Below, one piece after another: positions 32,324 to 43,522 of a DNA stretch of 64,000 bases. The notes beneath the pieces were generated by a model, which was given only the letters and a program-made list of their open reading frames with translations, made no database searches and had not been told where the DNA came from. The first letter of the stretch is position 1. Each line of letters opens with the position of its first letter. The stretch lies in NCBI RefSeq assembly GCF_021513195.1, contig NZ_CP090974.1, positions 1-64,000 on the forward strand, in the 5' to 3' direction. The stretch is from Shewanella sp. OMA3-2. GTDB lineage: Bacteria > Pseudomonadota > Gammaproteobacteria > Enterobacterales > Shewanellaceae. The translations under genes and the position numbers were made by a program.

Positions 32324-34182
32324 TTACCCCTCTAATTTACTGCGATCGCGCACAGCACCTTGGTCGGCACTGGTGGCTAACAATGCATACGCTTTCAGCG
32401 CCAATGACACATAACGTTCACGTCCAATGGGTTTCCAACCTAGTACCCCTTTAGCGTCCATCGCCTGACGACGCGCGGCTAAAGCTTGATCGCTCACATT
32501 CAGTTTAATACTGCGATTAGGGATATCAATGGCAATTTGATCGCCATTTTCAATCAAAGCAATAGTGCCACCTGAAGCTGCTTCTGGTGATATATGGCCA
32601 ATGGATAAACCTGACGTTCCGCCAGAGAAACGTCCATCGGTAATTAACGCACACTTGGTGCCTAATCCACGTGACTTAAGATAGGTGGTTGGGTACAACA
32701 TTTCCTGCATGCCTGGGCCACCTTTAGGACCTTCATAGCGAATAACCACTACATCACCGGCAACCACTTCACCACCTAAAATACCCGCGACGGCGTCATC
32801 TTGGCTTTCATAAATACGGGCACTGCCAACAAAGGTCAAGTTAGAATCATCAACCCCAGCGGTTTTCACAATACAGCCTTTTTCAGCGATGTTACCTGAT
32901 AATACCGCTAAGCCGCCTTCTTGACTGAAAGCAAATTCACGACTGCGGATACAACCGTTTTCACGGTCATCATCAACACTGTCCCAGCGACAATCTTGAC
33001 TAAAAGCTTTTTGTGTTGGAATACCGGCAGGTCCTGCACTAAAGAAACGGATGACCTCAGCGTCATTAGTTTGTTTAATATCATATTTAGCTAAAACTGA
33101 TTTTAAATCGCCACCGTTATCAGCAGCCACGTGTGGCACGTCATTGTGTAATAAGCCTGCCCTGTCTAACTCGCCTAAAATACCCATTACACCACCTGCG
33201 CGGTGCACATCTTCCATATGATATTTAGGCGTTGATGGGGCAACTTTACAAAGGTGTGGCACTAAACGTGAAATACGGTCAATATCGGCCATGGTAAAAT
33301 CAACTTCCGCTTCATGCGCGGCGGCCAATAAATGCAATACTGTGTTAGATGAACCGCCCATAGCGATATCTAAGGTTGTGGCGTTTTCAAAGGCTTTAAA
33401 TGAAGCAATATTGCGTGGTAAAGCTGTTTCATCATCGTGCCTATAATAGCGCTCAGCCAGTTTCATCACTCGACGACCCGCTTCTAAAAACAGTTCACGA
33501 CGATCCGCATGCGTTGCCAGCATAGAACCATTACCTGGTAACGATAACCCTAACGCTTCAGTTAGACAGTTCATTGAGTTAGCGGTAAACATACCTGAAC
33601 ATGAACCACAAGTAGGACAAGCACTGCGCTCAATTTGTTTACTGTCTGCATCGCTGACATTAGTGTCAGCACCAGCAACCATAGCGTCAACTAAATCAAG
33701 CTTGATGATTTTATCTGATAGCTTAGTTTTACCGGCTTCCATTGGGCCACCAGAAACAAAAACCACTGGGATATTCAATCTTAGTGCGGCCATCAACATG
33801 CCAGGGGTAATTTTGTCACAGTTTGAAATACACACTAATGCATCGGCGCAGTGGGCATTAACCATGTATTCAACACTGTCGGCGATTAATTCACGTGATG
33901 GCAAGCTATAAAGCATGCCGCCATGACCCATGGCAATACCATCATCCACGGCTATGGTGTTAAATTCTTTGGCGATACCGCCCGCTTCTTCAATAGCACT
34001 AGCAACAAGCGAACCCATGTCTTTTAAATGCACATGACCCGCACAAATTGGGTAAATGAGTTAGAAATGGCAATAATTGGCTTACCAAAATCCGTTTCTT
34101 TTACGCCTGTCGCACGCCAAAGTGCGCGAGCTCCAGCCATGTTACGACCTTCGGTACTGGTTGCTGAACGTAGTTTTGGCAT
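32324..34182 (-). pseudogene. ilvD: Dihydroxy-acid dehydratase with a one-base frameshift
   Basis: Fe-S enzyme that dehydrates 2,3-dihydroxy acids in isoleucine/valine synthesis. The frame from ATG 34182 (AAGGA upstream) gives [17 protein letters not shown] and runs to FTQFV. The second frame resumes with [20 protein letters not shown] and runs to the stop at 32324. The cluster cysteines are visible ([28 protein letters not shown]), as is [19 protein letters not shown]. One missing C near 34040 (GTGCGGG for GTGCCGGG) splits them. The repaired protein would be 619 residues (E. coli 616). Confidence 0.92.
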
Positions 34183-34251
34183 TGCTTTATTCCTTGTTTA
34201 ATTCTTTACTGCATAAAATCGATTAATCTTTGCTGATGAAAGCTAAAAATA

Positions 34252-34515
34252 TTAAGCGTTTACTGTTTTATCTAATGGGGCGGCAACGGGTAACACTTTA
34301 CACTGTGTTACATCAATCAGCTTGTCTAATTGGTTGCTTAATAATTCAATTGCACGCTCGGCTTCAACCCATAAATTAATCGCTAGGTTGTTGTCATCCT
34401 TAGTGTGCATTTTCATTTCAGTCACTTTAAAGCCACGGTGACGGGTCACGCGTAATACACGCTCGAGTACTTCTGGACATTGCTTTACGGTTATTTCAAG
34501 ATTATGTTGCATCAT
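34252..34515 (-). CDS. ilvM: Acetolactate synthase II small subunit
   Basis: An 87-residue ACT-domain regulatory subunit of acetohydroxyacid synthase II. The start MMQHNLEITVKQCPEVLERVLRV matches IlvM, and the length equals E. coli (87). Its first ATG overlaps the restored ilvG stop (ATGATG), so the two subunits are translationally coupled. It is followed by ilvD after about 70 bases. Confidence 0.93.
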   Translation of the reverse strand: MMQHNLEITVKQCPEVLERVLRVTRHRGFKVTEMKMHTKDDNNLAINLWVEAERAIELLSNQLDKLIDVTQCKVLPVAAPLDKTVNA

Positions 34516-36196
34516 GTTTGCTTCTCCATTTGATCCATCATGTCACTGTTACTGGCCCCTGGAGGCACTAATGGCCAAACGTTGAAAGCATCATCAATCG
34601 ACACATGCAACATAAATGGACCTGGGTATTAATCATTTCATCTAAAGCTTGTTCGACTTGGTCTGCGCGGGTAATCGTCCGCCCTGGGATATCAAATGCC
34701 GATGCCATTAACACAAAGTTTGGGTTGTCTGATAAATCGGTTTCGCTGTAACGTTCTTCAAAAAAGAGTTGTTGCCACTGCTTCACCATACCTAATTTTT
34801 GGTTATCAACCAGTAAAATTTTAACCGGCAATTTACGGCGTTTGATGGTGGTTAACTCTTGCACGTTCATCATAAACGAACCATCGCCAGATACTGTGAC
34901 CACAGTGGCATTAGGTCTAGCAACTTGTGCACCAATGGCGGCTGGAAGGCCAAATCCCATAGTGCCAAGGCCAGCACTAGACAAGTGATCTTCAGGACGT
35001 CTAAACCACATATGTTGCGCCACCCACATTTGGTGCTGACCGACATCACAACAAACCACACTATCTTCCGGTAACTTATTAGCTAAGCGGCGTAACATAG
35101 AAGGGGCAAAAATCAGTTCACCTGGGTGGTTATAGTTCCATTTATATTGACGTGACATGTCGGCAATATCTTGTAACCACGGTTGAATATGCACCGCATC
35201 AACGACCGCTTCAGCTAAAGCTGGCAATACAACACGCAGTTCAGCCGCTATGGCCACATCGGGTTGGCGTAGCTTACCCAGCTCGGCGGCATCGATATCT
35301 AAATGGAGCACTTTGGCATTACTGGCAAAACTGGCTAACCTGCCGGTGACACGGTCATCAAAACGTGCGCCGACTACAATTAATAAATCACATTCTTGTA
35401 CGGCTAAATTAGCTGCTTTACCGCCGTGCATGCCTAACATACCCAGATAACCTGGGGCATCATGGGCAATACTGCCAAGCCCTTTTAAGGTGGCTACTGA
35501 CGGTATTTTGGTTTGAGCAATAAACTGACGTAAATGGGCGACGGCACCAGCCATACCGACTCCACCGCCAACATACAACATAGGTTTTTTGGCTGTTTTG
35601 ATTAATTCAGCGGCGGAATCAAGATCAGCTTGTTTGGCTTGTAACTCAACTTCAATAGATTGCAGAGGGGTTTTGTATTCAAGTTCAGCTATTTGGATAT
35701 CTTTGGGAATATCGACTAACACTGGTCCTGGTCGTCCAGAAGCTGCAATTTCAAAGGCACGGTACAAAGTAGGAATCAGCTCGTTGATGTCTGTAACCAT
35801 AAAACTGTGTTTGGTACAGGACAGTGACATCCCCAGCACATCTATTTCTTGGAAGGCGTCGGTCCCAATGACACTAGTGGATACTTGGCCAGTAATCGCC
35901 ACTAGCGGCACAGAATCAAGTAATGCATCAGCAAGCGAGGTGATTAAATTTGTGGCACCAGGTCCTGATGTGGCAAAACAGACACCCGTTTTACCACTGG
36001 CTCTGGCGTACCCAACTGCCGCAAAGGCTGCGCCTTGTTCGTGTCGACTTAACAAATGCTCAACAGGGCTGCCATAAAGGGCATCATAAATCGGCATAAT
36101 AGCCCCACCAGGGTAACCAAACACTGTGGTGACGCCATGTGCGGCTAGCACTTTGATTACGGCGTCTGCGCCTCTCATTTTTTGCCCTACTTCCAT
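34512..36196 (-). pseudogene. ilvG: Acetolactate synthase II large subunit with a one-base frameshift near its 3' end
   Basis: ThDP enzyme joining pyruvate to pyruvate or 2-oxobutanoate. It has the catalytic Glu in [25 protein letters not shown] near the N-terminus, and the ThDP motif [14 protein letters not shown] with [11 protein letters not shown]. The frame is intact to DEMINT. One missing C near 34626 (ACCCAGG for ACCCCAGG) then derails it. In the next frame [20 protein letters not shown] and on to the TGA at 34512 is the proper C-terminus. Start could be 36196 (AGAGAG upstream) or the inner ATG at 36178 (E. coli-like MRGADAV). Confidence 0.9.
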
Positions 36197-36283
36197 AATG
36201 TGCTCTCTACTTATTAATGCGATTTGATTTACGCTACTTGATGACAATGTGTATGTTCAGTGAATGTTCAAACGCCTTAAAAC

Positions 36284-36317
36284 AAAAACCCCTGGTCCTT
36301 TCGGAGCGGGGGTTTTT
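36284..36317 (-). terminator. ilv operon attenuator terminator
   Basis: On the minus strand AACCCCCGCTCC pairs with GGACCAGGGGTT and is followed by TTTTTGTTTT. It lies between the leader peptide and ilvG, as an attenuator should. Confidence 0.8.
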
Positions 36318-36332
36318 GGAATTTTGTGACCT

Positions 36333-36428
36333 CTAGGTCAGTCTTTTTGCCAAATGCAGCCCCCGCTGTGATTTAATAATCACTACGGTAATAATCGAAA
36401 TAATGAGTAGGGCTACTTGGTTAAACAT
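36333..36428 (-). CDS. ilvL: ilv operon leader peptide
   Basis: A 31-residue ORF with 14 Ile/Val/Leu residues, read MFNQVALLIISIITVVIIKS then QRGLHLAKRLT. It stops (TAG 36333-36335) 16 bases before the attenuator hairpin. This is the layout of E. coli ilvL, in which stalling at scarce branched-chain tRNAs lets the operon be read. AGGA stands about 14 bases before the ATG, a weak ribosome site. It is too short for normal gene finding but well supported by composition and position. Confidence 0.8.
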   Translation of the reverse strand: MFNQVALLIISIITVVIIKSQRGLHLAKRLT

Positions 36429-36752
36429 ATAAAGACTGAGTTCCTAATGTGAGTGTTGAATATCAACTGAGTGATAAGTGATACCATACAAACTTCATCC
36501 AACACAAGTAAAAATCGGTATTGTAAAAAAAATTCAGCTTCCCTGCCGAGACAATGCAAACAACAAACTAAAAATTTGGCAGTAACCCAATTTAGATCAC
36601 TCAAATAAAAATTTGCTAGGGTGGCAACCTTTGTCACTCACTCTAATGATGCCTGTCCGACAACTCATGATTAATTCAATAACCTAAACTGAACAGGTAC
36701 TTCATCAGTACTTTTTACAAACCTAAATCTATAACCAAGCCATAAATTTAAC
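36429..36752. promoter_or_regulatory. Upstream region of the ilvLGMDA operon
   Basis: 324 AT-rich bases between the ilvC terminator and ilvL. It must contain the ilvL promoter on the minus strand. I see no clear box that I can place. Confidence 0.4.
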
Positions 36753-36782
36753 AAATTAGCGGCTAAGTTATTCAGCCGCTAA
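36753..36782 (-). terminator. ilvC terminator
   Basis: On the minus strand TTAGCGGCTG pairs with TAGCCGCTAA around a short loop, followed by TTTGTTAAATTT. It starts just past the ilvC stop. Confidence 0.7.
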
Positions 36783-36785
36783 TGG

Positions 36786-38267
36786 TTAGCTGGCCTCAAC
36801 AATACTTTTCATCTCAGTCATATAGCCACGAAGCTCTGCACCTACAAACTCAACGTCGGTATTGCGAATGGCATCATTGACTTCAATTAAGCGAAGGTTA
36901 TCTACACCTGTAGAAGTTGACTTTAAACCGCTACCTAGAAACTCTGGTGACATGGCATTAACGTAGTCACGTAGTAACGGCACTGCGGCATGGTTAAATA
37001 AGTAACAACCATATTCAGCGGTATCTGAAATAACAACGTTCATTTCATACAAACGCTTACGTGCAATCGTGTTGGCAATTAGCGGTGTTTCATGTAACGA
37101 CTCGTAATAAGCTGACTCTTCAACAATACCCGAAGCAACCATGGTATCGAATGCTAATTCTACACCTGCTTTGATCATGGCAACTAAGAAGATGCCTTTA
37201 TCAAAATAAGTTTGCTCATCAATGTGCTCACTTGAAACCGGTGAATTTTCAAATGCGGTTTCGTTGGTTTCAGCGCGCCATTTTAGTAAATTAGCATCAT
37301 CATTCGCCCAGTCTTCCATCATAGTGCGAGAGAATTCACCGCTGATAATGTCGTCCATATGCTTAGCAAATAATGGTGCAAGAATTTCTTTTAATTCTTC
37401 AGCCATATCAAACGCTTTGATTTTAGCTGGGTTAGATAAACGGTCCATCATGTTAGTGATGCCGCCATGCTTAAGCGCTTCGGTAACGGTTTCCCAACCT
37501 TGTTGGATAAGTTTACCGGCATAGCCTGGCTCAACACCGTCAGCAACCATTTTCTCGTAACCTAAAATGGCACCCGTTTGTAACATGCCACATAAAATGG
37601 TTTGCTCACCCATTAAGTCTGACTTAACTTCAGCAATAAATGATGACAGTAATACACCAGCACGATCGCCACCAGTTGCACTAGCATAGGCTTTAGCAAT
37701 GTCTAAGCCATCACCATTTGGGTCATTTTCTGGGTGAACAGCTATCAATGTTGGTACACCAAAACCACGCTTATATTCTTCACGCACTTCAGTACCCGGA
37801 CATTTAGGCGCAACCATGACCACGGTAATGTCTGAACGCACTTGCATGCCTTCTTCAACGATATTAAAACCGTGAGAGTAAGATAATGTTGCACCTTGCT
37901 TCATTAATGGCATAACCGTATTAACAACATCAGTGTGCTGTTTGTCAGGCGTAAGGTTTAACACTAAATCAGCAGCAGGTATAAGCTCTTCAAAGGTACC
38001 TACGGTAAAACCGTTGTCGGTGGCTTTTTGCCAAGATGCACGTTTTTCTGCAATGGCTTGTGGACGTAAGGCGAAAGAAATATTCAAGCCAGAGTCACGC
38101 ATGTTTAAGCCTTGGTTAAGACCCTGAGCGCCACAACCTAAAATAACAATGTTCCAATCTTTAATATAATTGCAGCCGTCTACGAATTCACTGCGGTCCA
38201 TGAAACGACATTGTGCTAGTTGAGATAATTGTTGACGTAAATTCAGAGAGTTAAAATAGTTAGCCAT
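36786..38267 (-). CDS. ilvC: Ketol-acid reductoisomerase, class II
   Basis: NADPH-dependent isomerisation and reduction of acetolactate. From ATG 38267 the 493-residue protein starts [20 protein letters not shown] like E. coli IlvC (491). The nucleotide site is [20 protein letters not shown] (about 36-55), and [16 protein letters not shown] and [11 protein letters not shown] (metal-binding Asp/Glu) follow. This long form with a duplicated C-terminal domain is class II. The extra 27 codons from 38348 have no homology. Divergent from its activator gene ilvY. Confidence 0.96.
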   Translation of the reverse strand: MANYFNSLNLRQQLSQLAQCRFMDRSEFVDGCNYIKDWNIVILGCGAQGLNQGLNMRDSGLNISFALRPQAIAEKRASWQKATDNGFTVGTFEELIPAADLVLNLTPDKQHTDVVNTVMPLMKQGATLSYSHGFNIVEEGMQVRSDITVVMVAPKCPGTEVREEYKRGFGVPTLIAVHPENDPNGDGLDIAKAYASATGGDRAGVLLSSFIAEVKSDLMGEQTILCGMLQTGAILGYEKMVADGVEPGYAGKLIQQGWETVTEALKHGGITNMMDRLSNPAKIKAFDMAEELKEILAPLFAKHMDDIISGEFSRTMMEDWANDDANLLKWRAETNETAFENSPVSSEHIDEQTYFDKGIFLVAMIKAGVELAFDTMVASGIVEESAYYESLHETPLIANTIARKRLYEMNVVISDTAEYGCYLFNHAAVPLLRDYVNAMSPEFLGSGLKSTSTGVDNLRLIEVNDAIRNTDVEFVGAELRGYMTEMKSIVEAS

Positions 38268-38413
38268 CTGATACCACCTATAAAATTCAGAAATTTGAGA
38301 CGCAACATTCGGATAGATAAAATCATCGGAAGTTGTGATTGAACTCACTATAGCGCAAGCATATGATTGCTTAAAATGATATATTTGGCATTTGTAGTTG
38401 CATTAAATGAAAT

Positions 38414-38431
38414 GATATAGTTTGCTATATC
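38414..38431. promoter_or_regulatory. Probable IlvY operator
   Basis: A perfect inverted repeat GATATAG-TTTG-CTATATC in the ilvC/ilvY intergenic region, 37 bases before the ilvY start. A second ATGATATA lies at 38376-38383, 36 bases from the first copy at 38412-38419, like the two tandem sites IlvY uses in E. coli. Confidence 0.65.
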
Positions 38432-38467
38432 AAACAGCGCACACTTAACCTGATTTTCTGAGGTGTT

Positions 38468-39340
38468 ATGGATATTCGTTCACTCAAGCTTTACTTACAT
38501 TTATGCGATAGTTTGCATTTTGCCAAAACCGCAGAGCAAACCCATGTTAGTCCATCAACATTAAGTCGTGCGATGCAAAGACTTGAAGAAGAAGTGGGTT
38601 GTAAATTGCTGGAGCGAGATAACCGCAGTGTCAGCCTCACCCATGCTGGGGTTGAGTTTAAACATTTTGCCGAACAAACCTTATCTGAATGGACCCAGCT
38701 AAAACAGCGTATTGACCCACAACAAAATGTGTTACGAGGGCGATTAAATATTTTTTGCTCGGTTACCGCAGCATATAGCCACTTACCTTCATTATTAGAC
38801 AGATTTAGACGCGAGCATCCCCATGTCGAAATAAACTTAACCACTGGTGACCCAGCAAATGCCATTAACGAAGTACAACAAAATAAAGCCGATATTGCCA
38901 TTCTAGCCATGCCAGACAGCCTTGCCCCCAGCATTCACTTTAGCAAAATTGATTATGTGCCTTTATCTATTATCGCGCCCACAATGCCCTGCCAGGTTCA
39001 GCAAATGGTGGCACAAGCCAATATTGAATGGGATAAGTTGCCGTTTATTGTGCCTGATCATGGCCCAGGACGTCGTCGTGCTGATAACTGGTTTAAGCAA
39101 ATGGGTTTCAAGCCGAATATCTACGCTCAAGTTGCTGGGCAAGAAGCGATTGCCTCAATGGTCGCGCTTGGCTGTGGCGTGGGTATTAGCCCTGATGTGG
39201 TAATTCAAAATAGTCCCGTGCGGGGACGGATTCAAATGGTGACTTCACCGGTGGAAATTCCAGGGTTTGAGTTAGGCTGTTGTTGCAAAGAAAAACGCAC
39301 TGACGATCCGATCATCAATGCGTTTTTACAGGTTATTTAA
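38468..39340 (+). CDS. ilvY: LysR-type activator of ilvC
   Basis: A 290-residue LysR-family regulator that activates ilvC with acetolactate or acetohydroxybutyrate as inducer. The N-terminal winged HTH reads MDIRSLKLYLHLCDSLHFAK and then THVSPSTLSRAMQRLEEEVG. The effector domain begins near residue 90. The length equals E. coli IlvY (297). It is divergent from ilvC, with the dyad operator between them. Its 3' end overlaps paeA by four bases, convergently. Confidence 0.93.
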   Translation: MDIRSLKLYLHLCDSLHFAKTAEQTHVSPSTLSRAMQRLEEEVGCKLLERDNRSVSLTHAGVEFKHFAEQTLSEWTQLKQRIDPQQNVLRGRLNIFCSVTAAYSHLPSLLDRFRREHPHVEINLTTGDPANAINEVQQNKADIAILAMPDSLAPSIHFSKIDYVPLSIIAPTMPCQVQQMVAQANIEWDKLPFIVPDHGPGRRRADNWFKQMGFKPNIYAQVAGQEAIASMVALGCGVGISPDVVIQNSPVRGRIQMVTSPVEIPGFELGCCCKEKRTDDPIINAFLQVI

Positions 39341-40629
39341 GGCTGGTCTATTTTAGTCACGAGTAACTGGTCGACTTTGTATGAATCAATGTCGACCACT
39401 TCAAATTTATAACCACCATAATTAACAAAATCTGTTCGTTTAGGGATTTTACGTAACATATACATAATAAAGCCCGCGATGGTTTCATAGTTCTGACTGT
39501 GGGGAAATGATTCAATATTAAATGCCCGCATCACATCAGTGATTGGTGTCACGCCATCAACTAACCATGAACTGTCATCACGGCTAACAATTTGCTCTTC
39601 GCTTTCATGTAACGACCAAGCGCCCATCACTGCACTTTGTAAATCATTGGTGGTCACAATGCCAACCACCAAGGCATATTCATTCATCACGACCGCAAAT
39701 CCGGTGCGATTATTTTTAAAATACTCCATCGATTCTGACAACGTTAGCGTATCAGGAATAATCAGACAGCTATGGACCAAGGAGCTGTCTTTTAAATTAA
39801 TGCTTTGGCCGTTAATTACCCTAAGCAAAATTTCTTTGGCATCGACATAACCTAAAATAGTGTCTAACTGACCATTACACACCAAAAACTTACTATGAGG
39901 TTCATCCGCAATTTTACGTTTGATGGTATCTTCAGAATCTTGCTGTAAAAAAAACACTAAACTTTCACGGGCAGTCATGGCTGAAGTAACGGGGACGGAC
40001 TGCATTTCAAATACATTCTCCATCATTTGCTGCTCGCCTTTGTCTAACACTCCCGCTTCAGTGCCAGCACTCATTATCGCGTAGATATCATCGTGAGTAA
40101 TTTGGTCATTCCGGATCATAGGAATTTGTAATAATTTGAACAAGCCATTCGCTAAACCATTAAACAGCCAAACAAAGGGTTTTAACAAGGTAATACACAC
40201 CATCATAGGCGCGACTAAAGTCACCGCCACTTTTTCAGGCATTACCATCGCAATACGTTTTGGCATTAAATCAGCAAAAAGAATAAATAATGAGGTCACG
40301 CAGATAAATGACAATATAAAACTGCTTTGACTAACCCAATCAGGATCGACCCATGACGATAATAAACCTTCAAAATATGGCCTAAATGCACCTTCACCGA
40401 CAATACCGCCCATAATGGCTACGGCATTAAGGCCTATTTGAACAACCGTAAAAAAACTGCCCGGATGCGCTTGCAAACTCAGTACTTTGTACGCGCGAGT
40501 ATCGCCTTCTTCACCAAGGGCTTGTAAGCGAATTTTGCGTGCGGCGGCTAAGGCAATTTCAGACATAGAAAAGAAACAGCTAATAGCAATTAAGCCCATC
40601 ATGATTAAAAAATTGTCAACAAAACTCAT
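39337..40629 (-). CDS. paeA: Polyamine export protein PaeA (YtfL), CNNM/CBS-domain membrane protein
   Basis: A 430-residue membrane protein of the CNNM/HlyC-CorC group, very similar along its length to E. coli YtfL/PaeA, which lowers cytosolic cadaverine and putrescine. Four transmembrane helices lie in the DUF21 domain (ISCFFSMSEIALAAARKIRL near the start, GLNAVAIMGGIVG). Two CBS domains follow (about 210-330), then the CorC_HlyC domain (YETIAGFIMYMLRKIPKRTD). Convergent with ilvY, overlapping by four bases. The symbol rests on similarity to YtfL; the transported substrate is inference. Confidence 0.82.
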   Translation of the reverse strand: MSFVDNFLIMMGLIAISCFFSMSEIALAAARKIRLQALGEEGDTRAYKVLSLQAHPGSFFTVVQIGLNAVAIMGGIVGEGAFRPYFEGLLSSWVDPDWVSQSSFILSFICVTSLFILFADLMPKRIAMVMPEKVAVTLVAPMMVCITLLKPFVWLFNGLANGLFKLLQIPMIRNDQITHDDIYAIMSAGTEAGVLDKGEQQMMENVFEMQSVPVTSAMTARESLVFFLQQDSEDTIKRKIADEPHSKFLVCNGQLDTILGYVDAKEILLRVINGQSINLKDSSLVHSCLIIPDTLTLSESMEYFKNNRTGFAVVMNEYALVVGIVTTNDLQSAVMGAWSLHESEEQIVSRDDSSWLVDGVTPITDVMRAFNIESFPHSQNYETIAGFIMYMLRKIPKRTDFVNYGGYKFEVVDIDSYKVDQLLVTKIDQP

Positions 40630-40984
40630 TACTACCTCTGCCTAATCTCTTATTTATAGGCTGGTTAAATCGATAAAATCATGGTCATTATCAGTGATAT
40701 CAAATAACGATAATTTGGGTTTACGGCAAATTTGAGCATTCCCCCCAAATTTAACACTGTGCACTTAGCTGTATGGGCACTCATTAATGATGTAAATTAG
40801 TAACTTATAACAGATACAAACCCACGCTAATGAAGCTAATAGTATATATGTGGCTAAAATCGCCGTATGGTACTCGAAGTATTATTTATAAAATAGTCTA
40901 CACTTACTGAATATTGATTGAACTGCCTATATTTCTATTGATTAATCCATGGAATCAGGATTATCCCTTGCAAAGGAACTGTTT
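40630..40984. other. Divergent promoter region paeA/yifB
   Basis: No ORF. It should carry promoters for both genes. AAAGGAA (40973-40979) is the yifB ribosome site. I see no further element that I can support. Confidence 0.4.
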
Positions 40985-42510
40985 ATGGCAATTGCCTGTA
41001 TTAACACTCGTGCCAGTTGTGGCGTTGATGCCCCTATTGTTACCGTTGAAGTACATTTAAGTAATGGCCTACCCGCTTTTAATTTAGTCGGCTTGCCAGA
41101 AACCTCAGTAAAAGAAGCCAAAGAGCGAGTCCGCAGCGCCTTGATTAATGCGGGCTTTGAAGTGCCACAGCGCCGAATTACCGTTAACCTTGCCCCAGCA
41201 GATTTACCAAAACAGGGGGGCGTTACGATTTACCTATCGCCATTGGTATTTTAGCTGCTTCAGGGCAAATTCCCACTAAGAATATCGCCCAATATGAATT
41301 TATTGGTGAGCTTGCGCTATCGGGGCATGTCAGATCCTGTAGTGGTATTTTACCCGCCATCATCGCTGCAAAAAATCAATATCATCATTTATTTATGCCA
41401 CTGGAAAATCGCTATGAAGCCGAACTGGTAGGTTATGAACACTGCTTTTTTGTTGCCCATTTACAACACTTAGCGGCCTTTATGCATGGGCAATCACAAT
41501 TACCTAAGCTAGATAGTTTACCCCAATGGATAGATGATGCCCCCACTGACGAAAGTCATTTATGTATGAGCGAAGTGATTGGTCAACATCAAGCAAAACA
41601 AGCACTAGAAATTGCCGCCGCTGGAGGACATAACATGTTAATGCTTGGGCCCCCGGGCACAGGAAAGTCGATGTTAGCTAATCGAATCATTCCATTAATG
41701 CCCAAACTAACCTATGAAGAAGCTATTGAAGTCGCGGCAATTCATTCGGTTGCAGCCCTGAGTATTAAACCTGCTAACTTTTTGAACCGCCCGTTTCGCG
41801 CACCACATCATACTTGTTCATCTATTTCATTAGTTGGTGGAGGAAGCCAGCCCAAACCGGGGGAGATATCATTAGCCCATAGGGGGATTTTATTTTTAGA
41901 TGAGATAGCCGAGTTTCCCCGCAAAGTCTTAGATTGCCTAAGGGAGCCAATGGAAAGTGGTGAGGTGGTGATCTCACGCGCCGCAGCCAAATTGACCTTT
42001 TCTAGCCGATTTCAGCTAATTGCCGCAATGAATCCTAGCCCCTGCGGTGATACCGAGCATGCACGCGCCACACCGGATCAAATTCAACGTTATTTGTCAC
42101 GTTTATCTGGGCCTTTTTTAGACCGATTTGATTTAACTATAGATGTGCCTAAGCTACCGTCCGGTACATTAACCCAAACCAATACAACATCAGAAACCAG
42201 TGCTAGCATCGCGCTACGTGTCAAACATGCTCGAGATGTACAGTTGAGTCGGTGCGGCGTATTAAATAGTGAGCTCAGTCCTAAACTGCTTAATCAACAC
42301 AGCGGCATTTGCCACCAAGACTTGGTTTTTTTAGAGCAAAGTGTGGTTAAACTTGGATTATCAGTGCGCAGTTTTCATCGAATTCAACGTGTTGCTCGCA
42401 CTATCGCCGACCTGCAAAATAGTCAAAATACCGATAGAAGCCATATCGCTCAAGCGCTAGGATACCGTGCAATGGACAGGCTTTTGGCCAGTTTAAGTAG
42501 ACAATACTAA
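40985..42510 (+). pseudogene. yifB: YifB/ComM-family Mg-chelatase-like ATPase, one-base frameshift
   Basis: AAA+ ATPase; its ComM relatives act as helicases for branch migration in transformation. The 5' frame has [39 protein letters not shown] and [15 protein letters not shown]. The next frame continues [18 protein letters not shown], the Walker A LGPPGTGKSMLANR, the sensor region FRAPHHTCSSISLVGGG and Walker B ILFLDEIAEFPR. The G-run at 41215-41220 is one G short. Repaired length is 508 residues (E. coli 506). ATG 40985 follows AAAGGAA; the frame from 40949 is not conserved. Confidence 0.9.
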
Positions 42511-42581
42511 AATAAAATCGCTACTGATTGAGCTAAACCTATACAACGAGTAATATAGGCCTCCATTTACAGGAGAGTTAG

Positions 42582-43516
42582 ATGTCGTTGTTTTCAAAAA
42601 TTAAAGGGTCGTTAGCATTCGTATGCTACTTAATAAATACACTATTTTGGGCCATACCCATTTTAGTTTTTGGCCTGATCAAACTGATCCCCTTAAAAAT
42701 TATCGACAAAGTGTGCAGTTATGTAGCTGATCACTGTGCTTCGGCATGGATTTACTGCAACACGCTTACTGAAAGAATACTTCACCTGGTCACTTTTGAA
42801 GTCACTGGTGATACTGATTTTGATCAAAAACAGTGGTATATGGTAATTGCAAACCATCAGTCTTGGGTTGATATCTTAGTACTGCAACGCTTATTAAATG
42901 GCAAAATTCCTTTTCTTAAGTTTTTCCTCAAACAAGAACTGCTTTATGTGCCTATATTAGGGTTAGTTTGGTGGGCATTAGACTTTCCTTTTATGCGCCG
43001 CTTTAGCCATGCACAACTTAAAAAAACCCAAAGCTTAAAGGTAAAGACATCGAAATTACCCGTAAAGCCTGTGAAAAATTTAAAACTAAGCCTGTCAGTG
43101 TGATGAATTTTGTTGAGGGTACTCGCTTTAGTACCGCTAAACATCACAAGCAGATATCGCCTTTTGCGCACCTATTAAAACCTAAAGCGGGTGGAATGGC
43201 TTTCGCACTCTCAGCTATGGGCGAACACATCAATAAGTTAGTTAATGTGACTATTTATTATCCTGAACAGGTGCCTTCATTTTGGGGCTATCTCTGCGGG
43301 CAAACCCAGCATATTAAAGTAGACATTAAAATTAGCGATATACCAGAGACTATGCGTGGCGATTATATTAATGACAGACAATTTAAAATTGACTTTCAAG
43401 AGCAGTTAAACCAATTTTGGACAGACAAAAATCAAATGCTACAACAGTATCATCAGCACTGTACAGCACCAAAAAATCGCGCGGAAATTCGCAGCAAGCC
43501 TACTGAAAAGGTATAA
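42582..43516 (+). pseudogene. YihG-like 1-acylglycerol-3-phosphate acyltransferase family protein, one-base frameshift
   Basis: Membrane acyltransferase of the PlsC fold. A hydrophobic N-terminus (about 10-35) precedes NHQSWVDIL, the HX4D catalytic motif (about 87-92). LKFFLKQELLYVPILGLVWW and FMRRFSHAQLKK follow, then the second frame gives NPKLKGKDIEITRKACEKF, VMNFVEGTRFS (the FVEG motif) and the C-terminus. The A-run at 43020-43026 is one A short, which breaks the frame. Repaired length 311 residues; E. coli YihG has 310. It forms a tandem pair with the paralogue 6 bases downstream, the second of the two. Confidence 0.85.
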
Positions 43517-43522
43517 ATATCA

